Shown here piece by piece: positions 1 through 8,088 of a stretch of 64,000 nucleotides of DNA. The notes under the pieces were generated by a model. That model made no database searches. It had not been told where the DNA came from and saw only the letters and a list, made by a program, of their open reading frames with translations. Source of the DNA: JBECKW01 sp040235505 (GTDB lineage: Bacteria; Desulfobacterota; Desulfobacteria; Desulfobacterales; JAFDDL01); assembly GCA_040235505.1 (NCBI GenBank), contig JBECKW010000112.1:16711-80710 (forward strand), in the 5' to 3' direction. Numbering within the stretch: the first letter of the stretch is position 1; every line of letters starts with the position of its first letter. The position numbers and the translations under genes were made by a program.

Positions 1-186
1 ACTGGTTCCCCGGTGGACCGACCCAAACGAGAAATTTTTTCGTATCGTTCCCGGTTTTTTTAAGAGTTTTTCTTCAAGAGTGGTTGCGGGTCACCGAGGT
101 TATCGATGCAAGTGCCGGCGCCTGCCACCAGCAACGTGCAACGTGGCGAGAGTGGATGAAAACAAACCGCTGATGGCAATAATGGC

Positions 187-690
187 TTATTTGCAGCAGG
201 CGGTTCCGGTTGGGCTATTCATATCCAAATGTCCGGTCTCGATTACTCTGCTGTGGTGTTCTACCACCCGGGTGATTCGGGGGGTTATCGTCTGGCCGAA
301 CTTCGAAGATCTCGAAATAATCATGGCGATCAGGAGGCCGGTTGCAAGCCCCAGGAATCCGAATAATATCGCGCCGCCGGTTGCGCCGATCCGCCAGCCA
401 GTCCCCATGCCGTCACCGATAATCCCGCCGGCCAGCAGCCACAACACCGGGACGATGTACAAAAAAATGGCCCCCGTCCACAGGACGGAATCTTCCAGAA
501 AAATGGTCACCAGGTCCCCGGCGTGAGCACCGACGGGATTTTGCACAGTGGCAACGAGATGGGCGCTGGTCAGACACGTCCGGCAATTATGGGCCTCGCT
601 GCACCCGCTGCAAGCGTCTTTTCGGTCGGTAAGCACCTCGGCTGTTCTGTTCTCAAACGTATTGAGCACCAATCCGACATGTTCAGCCAT
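187..690 (-). CDS. RseC/MucC-like membrane protein
   Basis: This 167-residue protein resembles the RseC/MucC family (SoxR-reducing system component / positive regulator of sigma-E). The cytoplasmic N-terminus has a Cys cluster (C29, C32, C38 and C41 in the segment DACSGCSEAHNCRTC) that could bind a metal or Fe-S centre. Two hydrophobic helices follow, around residues 70-90 and 105-127. The start is supported by a strong Shine-Dalgarno GGAGGTGA upstream of the ATG. No rse, rnf or sigma-E genes are adjacent, so its partner cannot be read from context; in other bacteria the family is tied to Rnf-type electron transfer. Family assignment is from Cys pattern, topology and length; the specific role is inferred. 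Confidence 0.75.
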   Translation of the reverse strand: MAEHVGLVLNTFENRTAEVLTDRKDACSGCSEAHNCRTCLTSAHLVATVQNPVGAHAGDLVTIFLEDSVLWTGAIFLYIVPVLWLLAGGIIGDGMGTGWRIGATGGAILFGFLGLATGLLIAMIISRSSKFGQTITPRITRVVEHHSRVIETGHLDMNSPTGTACCK

Positions 691-753
691 TTTTCGTCAC
701 CTCCCTCCCTGTCACCCTTCCTGAATCAGACGAATTCATTCATCTTTATCTTG

Positions 754-782
754 CGGAAGGCGGCTGGATGCCGCCTTCCGTC
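754..782. other. GC-rich hairpin between two minus-strand genes
   Basis: GGAAGGCGGC pairs with GCCGCCTTCC around a short loop, just downstream of the stop codon of the Spy-like gene. No T-tract follows on either strand, so it may be an mRNA 3'-end structure or a weak terminator. Confidence 0.4.
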
Positions 783-796
783 GAACGCGGGGGGGA

Positions 797-1306
797 TTAC
801 CACCAGTATCCGCCGCGGTGTCCATGGCCCATCCACCCCAGGGCGAGATCCGGAAACGTCTTTCGCAGGTCCAGCCGATGTTCCAGCGATTTTTGTGCAA
901 ACTCGGCCTGGAGCTTGGAAAGCTCTTTCTGCAGATTGAGCGCCGTGTCGCGGTCCGGAGTCTCCTTTTGGAGTTCCTGACGCAAGGCAAGCTCTTTTTG
1001 CTCAATTGAATTTCGAAGGTCCTGGGTGTCGTTGTAAAATTTCTTCTGGGCCGCCTGCAGTTTGGCGGAATCTTCCTTCGACAGGTTGGTTTTCCCATTC
1101 TGTGTGACACCCACCATGCGACCGCCATATCCCATACCGTAGCCCATCATCTGACGGTGATACCCCATGCCATAACCCATCATCCCCGGGCCCATCATAT
1201 ATCCGCCGTTTTCGGCGCCGCTTCCGTCATTCGCCAATGCCACCGCGAAAATACCCAACGTCAGTAAAACAACGATCAAACCGATTTTGGTCTTGAAATG
1301 TTTCAT
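797..1306 (-). CDS. Spy/CpxP/ZraP-like periplasmic protein
   Basis: A 169-residue exported protein. Residues 1-25 form a Sec signal peptide ending near ALA-ND. A Met/Gly/Tyr-rich segment (about 35-65) has repeated MMGYGMGY words that could bind Cu or other soft metals. Residues 70-150 are charged helices resembling the LTxxQ/ZraP (periplasmic heavy-metal sensor) family, and the C-terminus is His/Gly/Trp-rich. An AAGGAG site lies about 8 bases before the ATG. In Proteobacteria such proteins act as envelope-stress or metal-buffering chaperones. No Cpx or Zra regulators are adjacent; a CpxAR-like pair lies 60 kb away at 60695-62793. Assignment is from sequence character and is moderately sure. 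Confidence 0.7.
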   Translation of the reverse strand: MKHFKTKIGLIVVLLTLGIFAVALANDGSGAENGGYMMGPGMMGYGMGYHRQMMGYGMGYGGRMVGVTQNGKTNLSKEDSAKLQAAQKKFYNDTQDLRNSIEQKELALRQELQKETPDRDTALNLQKELSKLQAEFAQKSLEHRLDLRKTFPDLALGWMGHGHRGGYWW

Positions 1307-1563
1307 GACGATACTCCTTTGCTACCGGTTGAGAACACATCCCCGTGAACGCCGCATTCACGGCTTCATTCTAATGGATAGCAACGGCTGTACCAATCCA
1401 GGCCCCATCCGGCAACATTCGGCTAAATATTTTTATTTATCGCATTGTTACAATTATAAACGAGGGCTCGGTCATGGCGGAATCCGGTGGATATAAAGGA
1501 ACCAGTTTTAGGTCGATTCATGAAAAAGGTGTGTAAAAAAAGGGCGACCGGATGGCGACGTTC
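1307..1563. other. Gene-less spacer
   Basis: AT-rich spacer between the promoter side of the Spy-like gene and the 3' end of the 711-residue gene. No convincing gene, repeat or RNA was seen apart from the terminator at 1564-1596. Confidence 0.5.
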
Positions 1564-1596
1564 AAAAAAAGGGCCGCCTCATGTTTGAGACGGCCC
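1564..1596 (-). terminator. Rho-independent terminator of the 711-residue gene
   Basis: A near-perfect stem (GGGCCGCCTCA / TGAGACGGCCC, one mismatch, 4-base loop) is followed on the minus strand by seven Ts. It lies about 57 bases past the stop codon of the gene at 1653-3788. Confidence 0.75.
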
Positions 1597-1652
1597 CTCT
1601 TTTACCGGGTCTGGTTGTTTTCGGAAATCCCGGTCGAACCCGGGCAATCCGG

Positions 1653-3788
1653 CTACCTATCTCCTGAAACGGTCAGAAGGATATTCCCTTTGTAAGTCCC
1701 GGCATTGATAGCCGTTTTTTTTCCATCGACTGTCATTGTCAAGGCTCTGCCGCCGGGTGCCGCGATCACGACCCCCTTCCCGATGGTCAAGGCGGTGAGG
1801 GTACTCTTGCCGGTCACGGTCCAGACGCAATCTGTGCCCAATGTCAGGTGAACACCATGCACGGTCTTATAGCCGTCGGGATCGATGATGAGGCTCTCAA
1901 ACCCCTTTTCTTTGCACAGGGCGTTCCAGCCCTCGGCCGTCCCGCTGACGATTTTGCCGGTGAGGGAAACGCTGTTCAGGGTCAGTATCGTATCCCGCTG
2001 ATAGTCCTCGCTGAGGATGTCTCCGGCCAGGGTCATATCGGTCATGTGGACCTTGACGCCGGGATATGTCTGGCCATCTGGGACCTTGATCATGAACCGG
2101 GAGTCGTTGTTGATGAGGGTGTGAATCAGGGCGCCGGAACCCTTCGGATCCGCGATAAGCTTTACCCGGTTCAGGTTGATATCGGTGTTGCTGCTCTTGA
2201 TGGCGATCACCGAACCGGCATGATGATCGATATAGGCCTGGCGCTCCGCGGGGTATGCCAGGTGCTTATCGAGACTCAGATCCGTGGCCAGGGTGCTTTC
2301 GTGAACCGAAATCTCGGCGGAATAGAGTGGAATTTCCTCCTTGCTGTAGCCCTTGTTCGCCCAATAAGGCGGCAGGTTGACGCTGTGGATCATCAGGGCG
2401 TTCCGACCGCCGGTCACCACCGAACCGGCGTTCTTGTCGCTGTGGGCGTTTCGGTCGGATGCCGTCAGATGGGATGCCAGCGCCGTGTCAGACTCGCCGT
2501 CCGCGATGGTGCCGACAGTGACTCTTCCGTAGGTCCCGCTGATGATACCGATTTCGGCCGAATCGATCACTGAGCCGAAAAGGTACACATTGCAGAAAAG
2601 GTCGGAATAGGTGCCGTATCCGCCTTCAAGGGTCCGCGCGGTGGTGCCGTAGGCATAAAGACCGAGTTCCTTCTGGCCCGGCGCCGTCACCATTTTGGCC
2701 GCGTCGGTGGAAAGGGCGGCCCAGTCCTTGGAGTTGACTTCGGAATTGATATAAAAGGCCTGGGATTGTCCCAGGGTCAGGGTGGTGCGGATGCTGCCCC
2801 CCACCAGAAGACCACCAGGGTTTCCGGCCAGGGGCTGGGTCTTTATCGACGTGTCGCCGTCGATCCTGGAATTTCGCACCACCAGAACGGACTGGTCGGA
2901 ATTTTGAACCGCCGAACCGCCAAGGTTGAAAATGCGGGTATTGTCGATGGTCCGGCTGCCGCTGCCCAGCTGTACGGGGTGATTATGGAGAACCCTGGGG
3001 ATGAGCCCGCTTCCGTCGCTGAGGGAAAGCGCGGTGGCGATCATCCCCGCAGCGCTGTCCCGGGAGATGGTCTTGGAAAGATCCAAGCCCCCGAGGCCTT
3101 TTGTCAGGTCGTATTGTTTGAACGCATCGGCCACCACGGAATCACCGCCGGAAACCTTTTGGACGCCCAGGGCCATCAGAAGCATTCGGGCCACATCATA
3201 GCCGGTGACAGATTGATCCGGAGAAGCCGCCTTTTTCAGCAGCTCCTTTCCGACACAATAGGCAACAGGATCTTTTGGCGCATCCCCCTTGACCAACAGT
3301 GTGGCTCCCGCCACCGCCTTTGCCAACTCGCCAAGGGTCAGATTCTTTTCCTGACAGAAGGCCGGGGCGCCCCCACTGCCGGCACAGGCGTCCATCAGTC
3401 CGAAATCATACACGGTGATGACGGCATCCTTGTTTTTCACGGAATCGAAGTCTGCAAGCTGCGACTCGGCGGCGCTGACCACCGGTTCGGCCGACATGGC
3501 CTCCGCCCCGATATTGACATCACCTGGACCGCCGGGACCACCCGGCCCACCGGGGCCGCCCCCCGGACCGCCGGCACCTCCGGGGGCTCCCATACCACCA
3601 GGGCCCCCGGGAGCGCCCTGGCCGGGCGTCTCGCTGGCCGCCAGGACCAGGTTGCCGTTGCCTGAAGTTGTAAACATTCCGCTGTCGTTCAGAGTGTTCT
3701 GCGCGGCAAAAGCCCCCAAAGGCAGAAACAGCACAAACGAGGCGGCGGCAGCAATGGAAGTACTGAAGAATCTTCTCTTTAAGACCAT
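1653..3788 (-). CDS. Secreted SLH-like / beta-helix protein with Gly-Pro segment
   Basis: A 711-residue exported protein. Residues 1-29 are a Sec signal peptide (LGAFA-AQ). Residues 54-90 are almost entirely GGPGGPGG-type repeats. Residues about 148-255 carry two or three helical segments resembling S-layer homology repeats (VTGYDVARMLLMALG, TISRDSAAGMIATALS). Residues about 280-705 are beta-strand/turn-rich, with many short hydrophobic-polar rungs (TDINLNRVKLIA, ILTLNSVSLTG) suggestive of a right-handed beta-helix. No catalytic motif was recognised. SLH-plus-beta-helix architecture is more familiar from Firmicutes S-layer proteins than from Desulfobacterota. The Gly-Pro segment recurs in the flavodoxin-ferredoxin protein at 5697-6920, which hints at a shared surface or periplasmic system. 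An AAGGA site lies about 8 bases before the ATG. Function unknown. Confidence 0.75.
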   Translation of the reverse strand: MVLKRRFFSTSIAAAASFVLFLPLGAFAAQNTLNDSGMFTTSGNGNLVLAASETPGQGAPGGPGGMGAPGGAGGPGGGPGGPGGPGGPGDVNIGAEAMSAEPVVSAAESQLADFDSVKNKDAVITVYDFGLMDACAGSGGAPAFCQEKNLTLGELAKAVAGATLLVKGDAPKDPVAYCVGKELLKKAASPDQSVTGYDVARMLLMALGVQKVSGGDSVVADAFKQYDLTKGLGGLDLSKTISRDSAAGMIATALSLSDGSGLIPRVLHNHPVQLGSGSRTIDNTRIFNLGGSAVQNSDQSVLVVRNSRIDGDTSIKTQPLAGNPGGLLVGGSIRTTLTLGQSQAFYINSEVNSKDWAALSTDAAKMVTAPGQKELGLYAYGTTARTLEGGYGTYSDLFCNVYLFGSVIDSAEIGIISGTYGRVTVGTIADGESDTALASHLTASDRNAHSDKNAGSVVTGGRNALMIHSVNLPPYWANKGYSKEEIPLYSAEISVHESTLATDLSLDKHLAYPAERQAYIDHHAGSVIAIKSSNTDINLNRVKLIADPKGSGALIHTLINNDSRFMIKVPDGQTYPGVKVHMTDMTLAGDILSEDYQRDTILTLNSVSLTGKIVSGTAEGWNALCKEKGFESLIIDPDGYKTVHGVHLTLGTDCVWTVTGKSTLTALTIGKGVVIAAPGGRALTMTVDGKKTAINAGTYKGNILLTVSGDR

Positions 3789-3932
3789 TTCATAATTCCT
3801 TCCTGAAAAAGATTGTTGGGCTGACAGATTTTTCGCGGCATATCGAAACGGCTCGCCGACGGTTCATATTACAGTATTCAGTGAATTTATGAGGTGTTCC
3901 AAGGACCGGCCTTCCGCAGGGAGACACCGGCA

Positions 3933-3956
3933 GACCGCCGGACCTTCCCGGCGGTC
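3933..3956. other. GC-rich hairpin in the leader of the 711-residue gene
   Basis: A perfect 9-bp stem (GACCGCCGG / CCGGCGGTC, 6-base loop) lies about 145-170 bases upstream of the start codon at 3788. It could sit in the 5' leader or mark the end of an upstream transcript; no T-run follows. The rest of 3789-4090 shows no gene. Confidence 0.4.
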
Positions 3957-4090
3957 GGGTTAGTATATGATTAAAATATGGATAAATTGTGAGGAAAGCG
4001 AAAAGAAGTCTTGTCTGCGCATTCCCCCGGTAATATCCGGAACTCAAGAAATCATCGCGAGGGACGATGTTCTATGCAATAAAGAAAAGA

Positions 4091-4226
4091 TTGAAGAGCG
4101 GAAGGCAGGAAGCGCCGAAGAGCCGTGAAAAACAGGGGGGCGGTCGTCCCTCTTCCTTCTCCCTTTCCCCCTTACGTCCTTCTGTTTTTTCACGGCTCTT
4201 CCGCTCTTCGCACCTTCCGCTCTTCG
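4091..4226. repeat. Inverted word-repeat element, word like GAAGAGCGGAAG
   Basis: The left arm (about 4093-4134) is a quasi-tandem run of GAAGAGCGGAAGG-like words ending in GCCGTGAAAAA. The right arm (4182-4226) is its reverse complement, with the same words in slightly different order. The spacer is about 47 bp of CT-rich sequence. It belongs to the architecture class discussed in the findings. Confidence 0.8.
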
Positions 4227-4239
4227 TTGCCTTTCAATA

Positions 4240-4578
4240 TTACTGCCTCGGCAACCCCGGTGCCTCATCTTCACTCAGATACCCGTCATGGTTTGCATCC
4301 AGAATATCGAATTGATCCGCCGGGCCGTCGAACTCCGACCTTGAGACCGTCCCGTCGCCGTTATCCCGATAGGCCGGCGCATTCCCGCGGTATTGGGCAT
4401 CCTGGCCATAAAACGCTTCTCCGGAATTCGGGCAGGCAATCACTCCGGAATTGCTGTAACAATGGTCCTGTCCGGTATCGACCACCGGATAGGGTACCGC
4501 TCCGGCGAATGCAAGCCGGCATGTCAGAAGCAACACCAAAATCAGAGTATGAGGAAAATCTATGAATGTGTATTTCAT
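4240..4578 (-). CDS. Secreted mini-protein: Lcl/DUF1566 leader plus EF-hand
   Basis: A 112-residue protein. A hydrophobic export signal covers about residues 8-26 (LILVLLLTCRLAFA-G). Residues 30-75 match the conserved N-terminal stretch often seen at the start of DUF1566 (Lcl) proteins: DTGQ.HCYSNSG, FYGQDAQYRGNAP, DNGDGTVS. Instead of the usual TGLMWQ continuation, the chain runs into a canonical EF-hand loop, DANHDGYLSEDE, at about residues 93-104. The upstream DNGDGTVSRSE looks like a degenerate EF-hand loop with its first ligand missing. An AGGAAAG site sits 7 bases before the ATG. It is probably a small extracytoplasmic Ca-binding protein; the role is unknown. Confidence 0.65.
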   Translation of the reverse strand: MKYTFIDFPHTLILVLLLTCRLAFAGAVPYPVVDTGQDHCYSNSGVIACPNSGEAFYGQDAQYRGNAPAYRDNGDGTVSRSEFDGPADQFDILDANHDGYLSEDEAPGLPRQ

Positions 4579-4798
4579 GGTATACTTTCCTGTTGAAGTC
4601 GTTGGGTCGATTTGAGCTGCCAGCTATCGAGAGCAGAGGGAAGATCCGGAAAATCATTCTCCACCCCTTCTGTTTGAAGGCTAACCGCTGACGGCTGGAC
4701 GTGTCAATCCTGAAATATCCATTTCCGAAGGGCATCCCATGCTTCAATAATATGGTTGGTCGGCTGCTTGACTTGGGCAGGTTGGGGCTTATCCTTTG

Positions 4799-4832
4799 CC
4801 TATGCTCATGAGCACTCGGAGTGCTTACGCAT
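4799..4832 (+). other. Imperfect hairpin just upstream of a start site
   Basis: TATGC...GCATA and AGCACT/AGTGCT pair around CGG, ending about 8 bases before the AAGGAG ribosome binding site of the 4853 gene. It may affect translation of that gene; no known riboswitch class was recognised. Nothing else is evident in 4579-4798. Confidence 0.35.
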
Positions 4833-4852
4833 ATCAGACAAAGGAGTCAGCC

Positions 4853-5158
4853 ATGAAAATGATAATGAACGTGAGAATACCTCACGAACCTTTCAACACA
4901 TTGGTAAAAAGCGGAAAAGTCGGTGAGTTGCTGCACCGGATTATCGACGAAATGAAACCCGAATCGATTTATTTTACGGAACAAGGAGGGACCCGCGGCG
5001 CCGTGGCCGTCATCAACGTAGAAAATTCCTCAAAAATACCGTTTTTTGCGGAGCCGTTTTTCCTGAATTTCAACGCGGATGTCGAATTCAGGATCGCCAT
5101 GTCACCCGAGGACCTCGGAAAATCGGGTCTCGAAGAGCTTGGAAGGAAGTGGAGCTGA
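4853..5158 (+). CDS. Conserved hypothetical protein, about 100 residues
   Basis: A 101-residue protein beginning MKMIMNVRIPHEPFN. It resembles a small conserved family, sometimes mislabelled panthothenate synthetase, with recognisable blocks PHEPFN near the N-terminus, ESIYFTEQGGTRGAV in the middle, and FFLNFNADVEFRIAMSPEDL then LEELGRKW at the end. It is probably a ferredoxin-like-fold (ABM/DUF3303-type) cytoplasmic protein. The start at 4853 is chosen because an AAGGAG lies 6 bases upstream; a longer frame opens at 4796 but has no ribosome binding site. Function unknown. Confidence 0.75.
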   Translation: MKMIMNVRIPHEPFNTLVKSGKVGELLHRIIDEMKPESIYFTEQGGTRGAVAVINVENSSKIPFFAEPFFLNFNADVEFRIAMSPEDLGKSGLEELGRKWS

Positions 5159-5696
5159 CGTCCAATTCCGGGCGCAAAAACAAGTGATATTCGAGACTGC
5201 CAGCAAACTGTGACGGCGCTTGCCTGCAAGGCATGGATTATCTTAACTCGCTCGAAACCTGTTTTCGCGGCGAAGCAACTCCTTTCCAAAACCGCATAGG
5301 TTAAGAGAAAGGCATGTGTTCTGTTATCGGCCCCTCATAGCCGCCTGTGGATATGAGGGGCCATGAATCGTCTTCACACCCGGCTTTTATTTCACCTCTC
5401 AAGACATGCCCCGCATCCCTATCTGCCGCTGGAATCAAGGCAACCCCTTCGGCATGCTGGGTACTGCAAATATCCGGCGGGCACCTCAATGTACGGAGCG
5501 GGGTACAAGTTCGAGTATCAAATGGAACAATCGTAAAAAAACGTTAATAATCAGGAATGAGGCTTGCCTTTCACCCGGGCAAGTTGTACGTAATTCCGAC
5601 CACAAGCCCAAATCGAAATGAACATACGGCGTCGTACAGGCGCTTAATTGCATACCCGGATAATATTTGCACCAAAACCATTTGAAGGAGGGAATG
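5159..5696. other. 538-bp gene-less region with a strong hairpin
   Basis: No convincing gene on either strand; the short open frames lack ribosome binding sites and recognisable protein character. The one clear structure is a perfect 11-bp stem with a 12-base loop at 5329-5362 (GGCCCCTCATA / TATGAGGGGCC), with no T-run after it. The region probably contains the promoter of the flavodoxin-ferredoxin gene. Confidence 0.4.
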
Positions 5697-6920
5697 ATGA
5701 AACTGATTCGATCGTTTATGGGAAGACGGCAATTTCTTTTTTCCGCGGGGGCTGCCTCCGCGTCGGCGCTTTTCGTTAAAAAGCTTGCCGGACTGCTGGA
5801 TCCGTTTTCTAAACCGGGCGTTGCAGAGGCCGCCATCAAAAAGAACGACACCAAATGCGTGGTCGTCTATTCATCGATGACGGGAAATACCGAAAAGGCT
5901 GCTCGGGCAATCCAAAAAGGGTTGGCGGAAGCCTCGGGCGCCTGCGACATCTTCTCCGTCAAGGATGCCGACCCGCACAAGCTGGCGGGCTATGACTTCA
6001 TCGCCTTCGGGTATCCCCTGATGGGACCGGCACTGAAGCTGGACGTCGATACGTTTCTGACCAATCTTCGATACGTGGGCGGGCTGCACATCGTTCTGTT
6101 TTCCACCAGCGACTCTGCGAGCAACAATCACGCCAAATGCCTTCCACTGCTTAAAAAACACGGCCTTATCACCCTTGGCTCCAGGAGCTGGCATGGGGCC
6201 GTCTACGGTCCGCTGGGCGATCCGACCCCGGGCCGGGGAGATGGACATCCCGACAAGACGGATCTTGCGGACGCCGCCAACTGGGCCAAGGAAAAGTGGG
6301 AACTGAGCAAGAAAATCTATGCCGGTGATACCAGCCTGATTCCTGCGGCGCCTACCCAGACCGGTGAACGTGGTAAGGATGGCGGGCCTGGAGGCCCCCC
6401 CGGTGGGACTGGCGGAGCCCCCGGAGCAGCGGGCGGAGCGGCCGGTGGCCCACCGGCTGGCGCACCCGGCGGCGCCGGAGGCCGACAGGGCGGCATCCCC
6501 GAAGAATTGGTCGGCCTTGAAAACGACACACCCGAACAGCTAAAAAAACGCATCCATTTCGAGCTTGTCTATAACAAGGACAAATGCATGTTTCCCACGT
6601 GTACCCGATGCATGGATATCTGTCCGGTCAACGGCATCGATTATACGGTGGAGCCCCGCGTCTACGGCGATCCCTGCATGATGTGCGCCATGTGCGACCA
6701 GGTCTGCCCCACCGGCGCCATCTATGTCGACCCGAAGCACATGGAATGGCAGCGGCGAGTCGAGGGCTACGCGGATAACGTGGTACAGGTTTACCAGGCA
6801 TATCCGAAACACCCCCGCTTCATCGTCGGCTACGGCCGCCCCTATGGGTACGATCCGTATACCAAGGAAGACCGGGGGGATGGGTCAAAGATGGGGATCG
6901 ATAAAAAGCAGGAGTCGTAG
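5697..6920 (+). CDS. Tat-exported flavodoxin / 2[4Fe-4S] ferredoxin fusion
   Basis: A 407-residue protein. The twin-arginine signal is MGRRQFLFSAG (residues about 8-18) with a hydrophobic core to about 30. Residues 54-200 form a flavodoxin domain with the FMN phosphate loop SSMTGNTEK. Residues 226-266 are a Gly/Pro/Ala-rich linker. Residues 290-345 form a two-cluster ferredoxin domain: C297-x4-C-x2-C-x3-CP, then C327-x2-C-x2-C-x3-CP. The flavodoxin-plus-ferredoxin order resembles the EFR1 family, but Tat export and the linker are unusual. The start at 5697 is chosen for a GGAGG 5 bases upstream and for its match to the leader of the gene ending at 10116; ATG 5694 is the alternative. It is likely a periplasmic electron carrier whose partners are unknown; the Tat-exported OYE-type protein nearby is a candidate. 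Confidence 0.85.
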   Translation: MKLIRSFMGRRQFLFSAGAASASALFVKKLAGLLDPFSKPGVAEAAIKKNDTKCVVVYSSMTGNTEKAARAIQKGLAEASGACDIFSVKDADPHKLAGYDFIAFGYPLMGPALKLDVDTFLTNLRYVGGLHIVLFSTSDSASNNHAKCLPLLKKHGLITLGSRSWHGAVYGPLGDPTPGRGDGHPDKTDLADAANWAKEKWELSKKIYAGDTSLIPAAPTQTGERGKDGGPGGPPGGTGGAPGAAGGAAGGPPAGAPGGAGGRQGGIPEELVGLENDTPEQLKKRIHFELVYNKDKCMFPTCTRCMDICPVNGIDYTVEPRVYGDPCMMCAMCDQVCPTGAIYVDPKHMEWQRRVEGYADNVVQVYQAYPKHPRFIVGYGRPYGYDPYTKEDRGDGSKMGIDKKQES

Positions 6921-6934
6921 GAGTGCCTCGAGCG

Positions 6935-7160
6935 TAGGGAACCGAGGGACGAGGGAAGACCGCTTCGCCAGGACGAGGGACGAAAGGGGCAACTGCTTTT
7001 ACACGTCCTTTGTCCCGGCAGAGCGATTCATCAACGTCCTTCGGTTTTTTTCGTCCTGGGATCTTACAAAGTAATCATCTCTTATTCCCATGAAGTGCTC
7101 ATTTTTCGCCTTTCAGCTTTTTGCGTCCCTCGTCCTAGTCCCGCCGTTTTTAGCGGGATC
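6935..7160. repeat. Inverted word-repeat element, word like GACGAGGGA
   Basis: The left arm (about 6941-6984) contains CCGAGGGACGAGGGA and AGGACGAGGGACG. The right arm (about 7113-7158) contains CGTCCCTCGTCCT and TCCCTCGGC in inverse orientation. The spacer is about 130 bp. It fills most of the gap between the ferredoxin fusion and the metallo-beta-lactamase-fold gene. Confidence 0.75.
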
Positions 7161-7288
7161 CCTCGGCTTTCTCCTGCAGAGCCCCCTTAATCCCTCCACC
7201 ACTTAATCACCTAAATCCACCTTGATTATCTTGATTCCAGCGCGTAAAAATAAAGGTGAACTCTTTTGACAAAAAGGAGGACCTACCC

Positions 7289-8026
7289 ATGGGGAACATG
7301 TCTGCTTTATTTTTGTCGGCTCTGATGATGGTTTCGGCTTCGGCGGAGGCTGCCGGTTCTTACCGGACGGATATCATCAAAACATCCGCTGGAGAATTGA
7401 ACATCACTTTCATCGGTCACGGATCACTGATGCTCACCTTCGGCTCGACGGTGATTCATGTGGACCCATATTCCAAGGTCGCCGACTACTCGATCTTCCC
7501 GAAGGCCGATATTATTCTGCTCACCCACGATCACCCTGATCACCTGGACCTGAGCGCCCTGAACCTCGTTCGCACCGACCACAGCCGGGTGGTCATGACC
7601 GAGACCTGTGCCCAGCAGCTTCAAGGCGGCATCATCTTAAAAAACGGCGATGTTCGAACCATCGACGGATTTACCGTCGAAGCGGTTCCGGCCTACAACC
7701 TGGTCCATAAGCGGGATAACGGACAGCCCTTTCATCCCAAGGGCGTTGGCAACGGGTACATTCTTACCTTCGGCGACAAGCGGGTGTATATCGCGGGGGA
7801 CACGGAAAACACGCCGGAGATGAAATCACTTCAAAACATCGACATCGCCTTCCTGCCCATGAATTTGCCCTATACCATGACCCCCGAAATGGTGGCCGAT
7901 GCGGCCCGGGCGTTTCAGCCGAAAATTCTATACCCCTATCATTTCGGTGACACGGATACTTCTCGTCTGGTGAAACTGCTGGAAGATCAACCGGGGATCG
8001 AGGTCAGAATTCGGAATATGAGTTGA
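7289..8026 (+). CDS. Exported metallo-beta-lactamase-fold hydrolase (UlaG-like)
   Basis: A 245-residue protein. A hydrophobic N-terminus with Ala-rich cleavage region (ASAEAAG, about residues 15-23) suggests Sec export. The MBL-fold core has GHGSLML, the metal motif LLTHDHPDHLD (H-x-H-x-D-H), AGDTENT and a late YPYHFGDTD. This order resembles UlaG/RNase Z-type lactonase-like MBL proteins rather than class B beta-lactamases or flavodiiron proteins. The start at 7289 is supported by AAAGGAGG 8 bases upstream; an ATG at 7256 lacks a site. It sits between two Tat-exported flavoproteins, so a periplasmic role is plausible. The substrate is unknown. Confidence 0.8.
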   Translation: MGNMSALFLSALMMVSASAEAAGSYRTDIIKTSAGELNITFIGHGSLMLTFGSTVIHVDPYSKVADYSIFPKADIILLTHDHPDHLDLSALNLVRTDHSRVVMTETCAQQLQGGIILKNGDVRTIDGFTVEAVPAYNLVHKRDNGQPFHPKGVGNGYILTFGDKRVYIAGDTENTPEMKSLQNIDIAFLPMNLPYTMTPEMVADAARAFQPKILYPYHFGDTDTSRLVKLLEDQPGIEVRIRNMS

Positions 8027-8037
8027 GCATGGAGGGG

Positions 8038-8085
8038 ATAGAGGTCGAAGATCCGCCTCTGGCGGAATCTCCGACCTCTATTTCT
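8038..8085. terminator. Bidirectional terminator between convergent genes
   Basis: A long stem (ATAGAGGTCG-AGATCCGCC against GGCGGAATCT-CGACCTCTAT, loop TCT) is followed by TTTCT on the plus strand. It sits between the MBL-fold gene and the convergent OYE-type gene. Confidence 0.7.
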
Positions 8086-8088
8086 CAA

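Noticed and set aside
80..526. Long plus-strand open frame over the RseC-like gene
   Set aside because: It is antisense to a gene with clear family features and a strong ribosome binding site; its own protein has no recognisable character.
3779..3793. Tiny ORF MKWS overlapping the start of the 711-residue gene
   Set aside because: An ATG at 3793 sits close behind the Shine-Dalgarno, but a four-codon frame overlapping the real start is easily chance; no leader-peptide logic is visible.
7289..8026. MBL-fold protein as half of a split flavodiiron enzyme with the nearby flavodoxin
   Set aside because: The motif order is UlaG-like and the diiron ligand pattern of flavodiiron proteins is not seen.
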